Of a stretch of 64,000 nt of DNA, positions 47,959 to 58,000 are shown piece after piece. Made by a program: the position numbers and the translations under genes. This DNA is from Liolophura sinensis. Taxonomy: Eukaryota; Mollusca; Polyplacophora; Chitonida; Chitonidae. The number at the start of each line of letters is the position of its first letter. Within the stretch, counting starts at the first letter, position 1. The DNA lies in assembly GCF_032854445.1 (NCBI RefSeq), contig NC_088297.1, forward strand, positions 16,131,127-16,195,126. The letters are read 5' to 3'. A model generated the notes under the pieces. That model ran no database searches, was not told where the DNA came from, and worked only from the letters and a program-made list of their open reading frames with translations.

Positions 47959-48226
47959 TTTTTTTTTATTTTTTTGATTGGTATTTTACGCCGTACTCAA
48001 GAATATTTCACTTATTCGACGGTGGCCAGCATTATGGTGGGTGGAATTCGGGCACAGCCCAGGGGAAACCCACAACCATCTGCACGTTGCTGGCAGACCT
48101 TCCCACTTACGACCGGAGAGGAAGCCAGCATGATCTGGACTTGAACTCACAGCGACCGCATTGGTGAGAAGCTCCTGGGTCAATACGCTGCACTAGCGCA
48201 CTAACCGACTGAGCCACGGAGGCCCC
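47959..48226 (-). mobile_element. SINE family A, full length
   Basis: Reversed copy with head; target-site duplications CAGACATTTGA at 47948-47958 and 48227-48237. Confidence 0.92.
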
Positions 48227-48555
48227 CAGACATTTGAAGTGTACCTTACTCACGCCTCAGACTGTTGCTGAATATTGGCCTGATTATGGCATTGTTTAAT
48301 GTGCAATTATGTCTGATATGCCAGGCTTCCCCAATCTTTATGATTAGAATTGAATATGAAAAAAAAACCCACCAGTGTGAAAGTTACTTAGCTGTTTTTG
48401 ACTTACTTGTTTTTCCTGATAAGGCTGTAGTCTCAGTTTTCAATAATATACATGCAGGTAAAAATTAAAAGCTTAAGGTGAATTTTCTGATGTGGGGAAC
48501 AGGTAGAGGACAAAACCAGAAACCTTCCTGGTTTACCAATTGCAGTTTGGAGTTC

Positions 48556-49212
48556 AGCTCAGGGTTACTAAGTTTGGAGTTCTTGTCTGTGATACTAAGT
48601 TTGGAGTTTTCATCAGGGATACTAAGTTTGAAGTTCTGGTCAGGGATACTAAGTTTGATACTAAGTTTGGAGTTCTGGTCAGGGATACTAAGTTTGGAGT
48701 TCTTGTCAATGATGCTAAGTTTGGAGTTCTTGTAAGGGATACTAAGTTTGGAGTTCTGGTCAGGGATACTAAGTTTGGAGTTCTCATCAGGGATACTAAG
48801 TTTGGAGTTCTCATCAGGGATACTAAGTTTGGAGTTCTTGTAAGGGATACTAAGTTTGGGGTTCTGGTCAGGGATACTAAGTTTGGAGTTCTGGTCAGGG
48901 ATACTAAGTTTGGTGTTCTCATCAGTGATACTAAGTTTGGAGTTCTCATCAGGGATACTAAGTTTGGAGTTCTGGTCAGGGATACTAAGTTTGGAGTTCT
49001 GGTCAAGGATACTAAGTTTGGCGTTCTCATCAGGGATACTAAGTTTGGAGTTCTGGTCAGGGATACTAAGTTTGGAGTTCTCGTCAATGATACTAAGTTT
49101 GGAGTTCTCATCAGGGATACTAAGTTTGGAGTTCTGGTCAGGGATACTAAGTTTGGAGTTCTCATCAGGGATACTAAGTTTGGAGTTCTTGTCAGTGATA
49201 CTAAGTTTGGAC
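48556..49212 (+). repeat. 27-bp minisatellite, about 24 copies
   Basis: Unit GATACTAAGTTTGGAGTTCT then GGTCAGG. The 27-bp period keeps several frames open on both strands (DTKFGVLVR and others); judged non-coding for that reason. Confidence 0.93.
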
Positions 49213-49292
49213 ATTAAGTGTCTACGTGTGTATATATAGATGTGTATGATTGTTTTATGTATATTCAAACGAATGACCTCAACAATAATTTA

Positions 49293-49470
49293 CATGCTGG
49301 CTTCCTCTCCAGACGTACGTGGGAAGGTCGGCCCCCAACCTGCGGATGGGTGTGGGTTTCCCCCAGGCTGTGCCTGGTTTCCACCCACCATAATGCTGGC
49401 CGCTGTCATATAAGTGAAATATTCTTGAGTACGGCGTAAAACACCAATCAAATAAATAAATAAATAAGTG
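49293..49470 (+). mobile_element. SINE family A, 5'-truncated
   Basis: Starts CATGCTGGCTTCCTCTCC; target-site duplications AACAATAATTTA at 49281-49292 and 49471-49482. Confidence 0.9.
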
Positions 49471-49805
49471 AACAATAATTTAGGTCATCCAATATGATTT
49501 AAAGGGGTGAAATGTATTAGATTTCATTTTTAAAACTGTGTGAATGTGGATAAAATACAACAATAATTTGTGAGACTCAAATTATGAATGTATATTTGCT
49601 GGATACAAATTCATCTTTGTGGTGACTTGGCCTCAAATTGAGAACATCTTTTCTTGTAACTTGAGCTCTTGAAAATGAGTGACTGACCAAACATTTTGAC
49701 CCCAAGCAGTATGTACATGTACAGTATGGTCAGTGTTGACTATTGACAAGAGTTTGCGGGATTATATTCAAGATGATATGACCAGTGTTTACTAATGACA
49801 AAAAA

Positions 49806-50046
49806 AGGGGCTTGCGTGGCTCGGTTGGTTAGCACGCTAGCACAGCGTAATGACCCAGGAACCTATCACCAATGCAGTCACTGTGAGTTCTCCGGCCGTA
49901 TGTGGGAAGGTCTGCCCGCAGCGTGCGGATGGTCGCGAGTTTCCCCCAGGCTGTGCCTGGTTTCCTCCCACCATAATGCTTGCTGCTGTTGTATGAGTGA
50001 AATATTCGTAAATACAGCGTAAAACACCAATCAACTAAATAAATAT
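49806..50046 (+). mobile_element. SINE family A, internal deletion
   Basis: Head GGGGCTTGCGTGGCTCGGTT to tail; about 30 bp missing after the CACTGTGAGTT block. Confidence 0.85.
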
Positions 50047-50322
50047 ATGCAGCATTAATTGACTAGTGTGTACTAATGACAAGAATGGGTTAACACATAT
50101 AATCAGGACCCTAGCCAGGCAATTTCTAGATTCCCCCATTCTCACTCTTTGTCGGGCAGTAAGAGGTCAAAGGTCGACACTCATCAAGATCATGTTTGAA
50201 ATTAGCAGAATATACCTTTGTAACTTGTTACTGATCTGTTCTTAAATTTACATAAGAACATAAGTTTACATGTGGAATGATGTAGACGATGTACATCTTT
50301 ATACTAGCCTACTCACTTGTAC

Positions 50323-50683
50323 TGAACCAGCCCGAATAGCACAGTTGGTAGAGCGTCCGCTTTGAGAGCAGTAGATCCAGGATCAATCCTGGGTCGAGTC
50401 ACACCTTTTTCTTTAAAAGAGGAAGTTGTAACTTCCTAGCTTGGCGTTCAGCATGATGGGGATGGTGCAACGACTGGTTGACCCGTATCAGTATAATGGC
50501 TCGGGCGGGGCGGCTTACCTGCCTTTGGTAAGTTGTCTCAGTGATGCAGCACTAGATAAAAGAGCGGTGGAAATCTGTCCTGCAACGTGGAGGTACATTA
50601 CATACACCCTAAGGATTCCTTTGTCATCATATGACTGAAAAATTGTTGAGCACAACGTTAAACCCTAAGCACTCACTCACTGA
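50323..50683 (+). mobile_element. SINE family B, full length
   Basis: Head AGCCCGAATAGCACAGTTGG, B-box-like GGGTCGAGTCAC, tail TTGAGCACAACGTTAAACCC and CACTCACTCAC. Confidence 0.88.
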
Positions 50684-50997
50684 CTTGTACACTAAGATAA
50701 TGGATCAAATTGTTTTTTAAATATCCCCGTTCATTTGTTCAAAGGACACAGATGTTGGCATGAGCTTGCTACAAAGTGATATTTATCTCTTTTTTTATAA
50801 CCATGCTCTCAGTTAAACACATGGTGTTTACAATTGCTTTTGGAGATTGATCAGTGACATATAGATGTTATCATGTGAGTCAGTAACTAAGGCCAGTATA
50901 TAGCTCCCATAAATCTAGACTTTTAGAGTAATGTAGAAAAGTACTCCATTCAAGATCTATTATATAGTCTTCATTTTGGTATTTAAGTATTTCAACA

Positions 50998-51425
50998 GTA
51001 GCTTTAATTTCTTGGTTTCCTCCCACCATAATGCTGGCCACCATCATATAATCAAATAAAATAAATAAAGTAGCTTTAATTTCTTGGTTTCCTCCCACAA
51101 TAATGCTGTCCGCTGTCATATAATAAATAGTAGCTTTAATTTCTTGGTTTCATCCCACCATAATGCTGGCTACAATCATATAATCAAATAAAATAATTAG
51201 AGTGTTTTTAATTTCTATGTTTCCACCCACCATAATGTTGGCCGCCGTCATATAATCAAAAAAAAATAAAGTAGCTTTAATTTCCTGGTTTCCTCCCACC
51301 ATAAAGCTGGCTGCTGTCATATAATTAAAGAAAATAAATAAAGTAGCTTTAATTTCTTGGTTTCCTCCCACCATAATGCTGGCTGCGATCATATAATCAA
51401 ATAAAATAAATAAAGTAGCTTTAAT
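50998..51425 (+). repeat. Tandem array built from a SINE A fragment
   Basis: Six units of 60-72 bp, each AGTAGCTTTAATTTCTTGG then TTTCCTCCCACCATAATGCT, a shortened SINE end and an AATAAA-rich tail. The SINE part lacks the usual GTGAAATATTCTTGAGTACG segment in every unit. AGTAGCTTTAATTT looks like the original target-site duplication amplified with it. Confidence 0.88.
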
Positions 51426-51671
51426 TTATGGGGTTTTTAAGAATGATGGACTCTGACGGTCAACCCAAAATGGTCGCAGTAAGAACACAGCGATTTCTTT
51501 GGTATCGTTGTAGGTCATGTGTACCACATAAGTGTCTTTGAGCATACATCATACGCTGATATGCGTAACATAACACAGGAAAAAAATGAAAGAGTACGCA
51601 GCCTTAAACCGCTTTGTTAAACGTGCATGGGATCTGGAGTTATCAGAATTCCCCAGTAATTGAAGGTTTTA

Positions 51672-51810
51672 GGATCCTGTGGATGGTCGTGGGTTTCCCC
51701 CTTGCTCAGCCCCGTTTCCTTCCGCCATAATGTTGGCCACCGTCGTATAAGTGAAATGTTATTGAGTATGGCAGAAAACCTGTACCAATCAAATTGAATA
51801 AATAAATGAA
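51672..51810 (+). mobile_element. SINE family A, 5'-truncated
   Basis: GTGGATGGTCGTGGGTTTCC to CCAATCAAATTGAATAAATA. Confidence 0.82.
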
Positions 51811-51817
51811 TTGACCC

Positions 51818-52079
51818 TGGGGTCGCTCGGTGGCACATTGGCGATTAAGTTCCTAGCACAGCACAGTGACCCAGGACCCTCTCACTAACGTGATCGCTGT
51901 GAGTTAAAGTCTAACTTCCTTTCTGGCCGTATGTGAGAAGGTCTGCCAGCAACCTGTGGGTGGTCATGGGTTTCCCCTGGGCTCTGTCTGGTTTCCTCCT
52001 ACCATAATGCTGGCTGCCGTCATATAAGTGAAATATTCCTGAGTAGGGCGTAAAACATCAATCAAATAAATAATGTAGG
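51818..52079 (+). mobile_element. SINE family A, full length, diverged head
   Basis: Head TGGGGTCGCTCGGTGGCACA, then the standard body and tail; ends about 140 bp before the putative terminal exon at 52218. Confidence 0.83.
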
Positions 52080-52217
52080 ACGTCGCCTTATAAGATTTAC
52101 ATGTATCACATAGTTTTCTCTCACATTAACAAAAAAATAAAGTTTCCTTCAAGTTACAAATTAAAATTTGTATTTTTTTTTAAATTCTGATTTTCACACC
52201 TCATTTTTATTTTGTAG

Positions 52218-52322
52218 ATTACACCGAAAACACTTGAGAAGGATGTCCAGTTTGAAAACAGCAAGAAAATCTCGAACGTTCTACAAAATGTGACGATTGA
52301 ATACAACCACAGAAGAATTTGA
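52218..52322 (+). CDS. Putative terminal coding exon of an unrecognised gene
   Basis: A long T-rich tract followed by TTTTGTAG at 52210-52217 is a strong splice acceptor. Downstream, phase 0 gives 34 codons rich in charged residues, ending NVTIEYNHRRI then TGA. A second phase is also open for about 23 codons and ends in a basic FYKM, so the frame is not certain. The following 1.3 kb is AT-rich and free of SINEs, like a 3' UTR. No family recognised, and I found no convincing upstream exon between 40.9 and 52.2 kb. Confidence 0.33.
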   Translation: MTPKTLEKDVQFENSKKISNVLQNVTIEYNHRRI

Positions 52323-54430
52323 ACGGGACCTTTGCTGTTGAATAGACTTCATAAAACACTATTATGATGCTATTAGTGAACATCAGGGATTTATCCTGAA
52401 GGATGTATTCAAGTGAATAAGTTACAGGTATAACTTTTACTCGTACATGAACTCTAGGCTGTCATTTGCTACTTTTACTTGTATTCAGGCTTTATGAAGT
52501 AATATTCATTACTTGTCACTTTCCTTAGTATTCAAACATTTACAACTTGTATCGTCATCATTTGTGTTCATATTAAGAGTTTAAAAAATAGATACAGGTT
52601 AATTAAGATATTAATTAAGAGTTTTAGGGTTGGCTATTATTCTTCAGTTCAAATTTTTGAGTTGTATTATGTAATCAGTTGGCGACATGTTAACTCGAAA
52701 CCTTTAGACTCTTGACTACTTTATATTTACATGTAGTTATTTATAAGAGTCTTTACAGAATAATTTAACATCTCTTTGTAATTTACTAACAACAGTTTCA
52801 TGTTGTTGTTTTTTTCAGAGATTGTCTTTACACATTCTTGAAAACAGATGTATTTGTCTTACATTTATAATTATGTGTGATACAGATGTTCATTAATTAA
52901 CCTAATTACACCTGACATTTTTCCTTGAAACTGAAATTATACCATACTCTTGTGGGCTTGCAGCGAGATTCTGTTAGTACTCTAATTGTTAACTGGACCT
53001 TCTCTCCCAAGTCACTTAGTAAACATATATTAAGTAGCATCTAAGCAAATTTCTGGTTTTCTGGGGGTTTTTTTCAGAGAATTTTCTCTTAAGTTTGAAA
53101 GTTTATCTATTTGATATTAGTGTCTTTAGCTTTGTACACACTTTACGTATTTAAGCAGGCCCAGTTTACTTCAGATTCTGGTTACCTTACTTTACAAGTG
53201 ATTTGATGAACTTTAAATCTGGTAGTGTAAAAGTTTATGAATACTGAAATTTAATTTATTTCAACTATATACCGTGTACAACTTTTTATTTCATATTTAT
53301 GTACAGTATCCATGCAATTTGTATAGTTATACAGTTGTAAATATGTAATGTATAATTCTTGGAGCGAAAAGATTTCTTTGTCACTTTGTCAAATGTAAGT
53401 TTCATTTTTTTTTCTTTTTTTTATTACCTGCCTGTATTGTGTTTTACTGTTAAATCAATAGCATCCATGTACTGATGCACATAGTGTTAAAGGTTACATT
53501 AGGACATCCAACAGTACAGCACTGTATGTGTTGCACTGTTAACTAATTGTTTATGGTAGAAATTAAGCCTTAGATAATAGACCTGATTGTGTGGGTGTTT
53601 GGAGTAGAGCTCTCTAGCCCCAGGGAGTGGTTGGTCCTTAATTGACTATACCCCCACCCCCACTCCCCCACCCCCAATCTTGCTGTACCCCTCCTAATGC
53701 ATGTACAGCCCTGTGATCCTGTGAACACTGCAGGCTTCACACTCACCATCTGGAGTCTGTTTAAACCCTGTGTGGTCCTGTTAGGACTGTCACACTGACA
53801 GACAAAAATCAATATTGAGCTAGGCTGACATATAAGCCTTTAAGCTGCCTATGTTAGACAGTACTGGGGAGACTTGGTAGCTGCATGCCTGTGTGTGCTG
53901 GGTGTGTGTGATACTGTGGCGCAACGCTGCATCATGCCGGGGAGCACGAAGACTGAGTAAAGGAGCCTCAAAGCTCCCACAGTGCCACAGAAGAATTTTG
54001 GGGTTTTGAATTTAACTCCACCTTGGTTCCAAGGCAAATTTTATGAGGAGCTTTCCACATGTGCTGCAAGTCCCACTTTTGCATGAAACCTATGAAATGA
54101 TCATTGATTAGAGCAGTTCTGTTAAACATCAAGGAGCAGATCAAACCGTGGCCGGCCATCTTGGATCATATCTTTAAGATTGCTCGTAAACACTGTCACA
54201 TGTTCAAGGGATACTGATGCCTTTTGGAACGCAACAAAGCGTCAAATCAGATCAAGTCAAGTCATCATTACTGTGGTGAATTAGCAGCTGCGCATTGTTT
54301 GTTGATTAGTATTGAACAGCTGCACTGCATCCCCAAATTGCATCACAGGCAGGCATCAGCAGCCGGAAATATTGGTCACCGTTGGATTATTCAGCCACAT
54401 TCGATCACGTCATTTGGTAGTTAATCATTG
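52323..54430. other. Repeat-free stretch, probable UTR and promoter sequence
   Basis: About 2 kb with no SINE. The first 1.2 kb is AT-rich like a 3' UTR. Near 53650 there is a C-rich tract (CCCCCACCCCCACTCCCCC). No coding exon is supported. Confidence 0.4.
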
Positions 54431-54444
54431 GTTGCCGTGGCAAC
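54431..54444. promoter_or_regulatory. Perfect palindromic RFX X-box
   Basis: GTTGCCGTGGCAAC is two inverted half-sites with a 2-bp spacer, the consensus for RFX transcription factors. It is 627 bp upstream of the SLC12A8-like ATG and inside the repeat-free region, so a promoter role is plausible. Binding is inferred. Confidence 0.5.
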
Positions 54445-55070
54445 TGCGTTTTTCCAGTTTGGACATTGATTAGTCGTGTGCTACTGTGGCCGGTGTAAGG
54501 CCAAATACATCTTACATGGTAACAGTCTGTGGAAGTGGACAGAGTGCAGTGTGCCTGGGCGTCAAAAGGCTTTGTGGCCGAAGTGCCAAATTTGTGTCGC
54601 TCATTAATATTGGTTATAAACCTTGCACTGTTGCCAAAAGAGCACTGGATATTTTCCATAATCAAGATCAATGAGCAGTCATTGATCCAAGGGTTTGTGT
54701 GTTGGTCCTCATTGATTTAATTGTGGAACAACATCATTGTTTTGATCGAGGGTCCACCAGTCTGTAGTCAGCTTCCATAGATCTGCCGCTTGGTGCCATA
54801 GATTGGAATCGGTTGCGGCGACCATATGGTCTTATTTCAACTGTGCCAAAGTCTTTGTTGTGTTGGAAAATCAACATTTTGCTGAATGCTTTTCATAGTC
54901 CATCGGATGTGTGCAAATCTGCAAGCAGTGAATTTTGAGTGTTAAGTATTTCCTGCCAAAAGTCTGTGGAAACCTATGATTGTTATGACAATGCTGGGAG
55001 TTCATGTATAACTGAAGGTCAAGGTCAGAAGAAGAGTTCAAGGCCATTGGCGTGGGTTGGATGTAAAAGA

Positions 55071-58000
55071 ATGACCGATAGTTCAGATACGGAAAGTACA
55101 GTCCTGATGTCGGCCACAGCTAAGAAAGAGAAGAAGAAGCCGGATTGGAGTCGGTTTGGACTAAATCCGGAAAAACAGGAGGCGGGATCTTATCAGCGAG
55201 ACACTACCCCTTCTGATCATCACCTCGAAGGTGGCTACGATCAGTCAGACCCGGGAAAAGGCAATGAACTGTTCCACGAGGATGAGGTGAGAGTCTAGCA
55301 TGTCTAGCACGTAACTTATGTGGTTATTGCATAGCACACGCACTTTCGATATGATAAATAACCTAAAATTTCACCTATGACTACAGTAGTGGATAAGGCA
55401 ACAACTGGTTGACCCGTATCAGTATAAGGGCTTGAGTGGGGTGGCTTATTTGCCTTCGGTAAGTCATCTCATTGGTGCAGCATTAGATAAAGGAGTGGTG
55501 GAAATCTGTCCTGCAGCAAGGAGGCACATTACATGCACTCTAAGCATTCCTTCGTCGTCGTATGACTAAAACATTGTTTAGTACGACGTTAAACCCCGAG
55601 CACACACACACTCACTCACTCACCTGTGACTATAAGTTGGACATCAAAGAGCTCTTCTGATCTTAGACAGGTGATTGTAATGGAACATGTGATGATGTCC
55701 TGCTGGAAAACTATAAGTTTAAGCAACCAATAATTATTTTCTTTTATACATGCATCAGTGGACCTTCGTGGCTGAGTTGGTTAGCGCGCTAGCGCAGCGT
55801 AATGACCGAGGTGCCTCTCACCAATGTGGTCGCTGTGAGTTCAAGTCCATCTCGTGCTGGCTTCCTCTCCTGCCATATGTGGGAATGTCTGGCAGTAACA
55901 TGCAGATGGTCATGGGTTTCCACCTGGCTCTGCCCGGTTTCCTCCCACCATAATGCTGGCCGCCGTCGTATAAGTGAAATATTCTTGAGTACGGCGTAAA
56001 ACACCAATCAAATAAATAAATACATGTATCAGTGCCAACACTTTTGTGGATAAAATTTTATTTTCATTATGGATATTTGGGGTTTTATAAGGCTGGCCAA
56101 AATTTCAAACAATGAAATAAAAACTTGTTGCGTGAATTCACAAAACTATTATCAGTCCTGCTGATAATGGCCATAAAACAAGGTGCTGAAATATTGACTC
56201 ACAATTAATCCTTTTTCATAATTTCATGTGTTTCTGAGGAGTAAAACTCAGTTATTATGTGAAACTAATCAGTGGGACACAAAGTGTATTGAAAGAGCAA
56301 ATTTGCAAAGATATAAAACCATTGAACCTACTACTGAAGGTTATCCAAAAATTCATTGTGAAAAAAATCGACTTCCAATATATGTTGTTTTCATCTCTAG
56401 CACCTATCCCAGAAACCCTGGTGGAAGGCTAACTTCTTCATCTCGGAGCCAGTGTTATTCGGGACGTGGGACGGCGTGTTCACATCATGTATGATTACCA
56501 TCCTCAGTGTTGTTATTTTCCTCCGAATGGGTTGGATCGTGGTAGGTATATTTATTGTTCAAATAGCCCTTTTTGAATCATGTTGTCTAAAAAGACAAAA
56601 TGGTTGCACTAAATTCTATCCTGTTACCCGTAACATCATTGAGATACAACTCGATGATGAATCACTTGGAAAGAGAAGACATTGCGTGGTTTAATCCCAG
56701 TCTTGGCTGGGAAGTTCTCATCTGTCCACTTTAGACCTTGGCAAAAAGCAGTCCACAGTGGTCATTTATTTATTTGATTGATGTTTTATGCCGTACTCAA
56801 GAATATTTCATTTATACAACGGCGGCCAGCATCATGGTGGGAGGAAACAGGCCAGAGTGTAGCGGAAACCCACGACCATCCGCAGGTTGCTGGCAGACCT
56901 TCCACAGTGGTCAATGGGTTATTTACATGCATGTGTACAAGGGGTCGTCTTGGGCCTCCGTGGCTGAGCAGATTAAACATGCACACCAATGTGGTAATTG
57001 AGGGTCGTGCCCAGCTCGTGCTGGCTTCCTCTCCAGTCGTACATCTACCAGCTACCTGTGGATGATTGTGGGTTCCCCTGTACGCCACCCCCTCACCCCC
57101 ATCGTTGAAATTGGTGCAGTATTATGGAGTGGGGTATAAAACATGGATCAAATAAATAGATATTTAAATCAATAAATAAATAAAGGTAGTGCCTTGGAGA
57201 TCCTTTGCCGTACCGATCACCAATGTGCATACACCTTTTTTTCACTCTGCAGGGGAAGTTTTGTTAAGGGTGGAGGTGGGCAGAGGTTTTAAAATTTACT
57301 AAAAGTATTCAAGCTGTAAGTGGGGTTGAAGGTAATATGGCTTACATTTGATAGCCAGTCCTGTATGAAGAGGTATATATGTGTTCAGGAGCAAAGCCAG
57401 TTCTGTATGAAGAGGTATATAAGTGTTCAGGAGCAGCCAGTCCTGTATGAAGAGGTATATATGTGTTCAGGAGCAAAGCCAGTTCTGTATGAAGAGGTAT
57501 ATATGTGTTCAGGAGCAAAGCCAGTTCTGTATGAAGAGGTATATATGTGTTCAGGAGCAAAGCCAGTTCTGTATGAAGAGGTATATATGTGTTCAGGAGC
57601 AAAGCCAGTTCTGTATGAAGAGGTATATATGTGTTCAGGAGCAAAGCCAGTTCTGTATGAAGAGGTATATATGTGTTCAGGAGCAAAGCCAGTTCTGTAT
57701 GAAGAGGTATATATGTGTTCAGGAGCAAAGCCAGTCCTGTATGAAGAGGTATATATGTGTTCAGGAGCAAAGCCAGTTCTGTATGAAGAGGTATATATGT
57801 GTTCAGGAGCAAAGCCAGGCCTGTATGAAGAGGTAAATATGTGTTCAGGAGCAAAGCCAGTCCTGTATGAAGAGGTATATATGTGTTCAGGAGCAAAGCC
57901 AGTCCTGTATGAAGAGGTAAATATGTGTTCAGGAGCAAAGCCAGTCCTGTATGAAGAGGTAAATATGTGTTCAGGAGCAGAGCCAGTCCTGTATGAAGAG

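Noticed and set aside
48465..49268. 267-codon minus-strand frame with KLSIPDQNS repeats
   Set aside because: Product of the 27-bp minisatellite; several overlapping frames on both strands are open.
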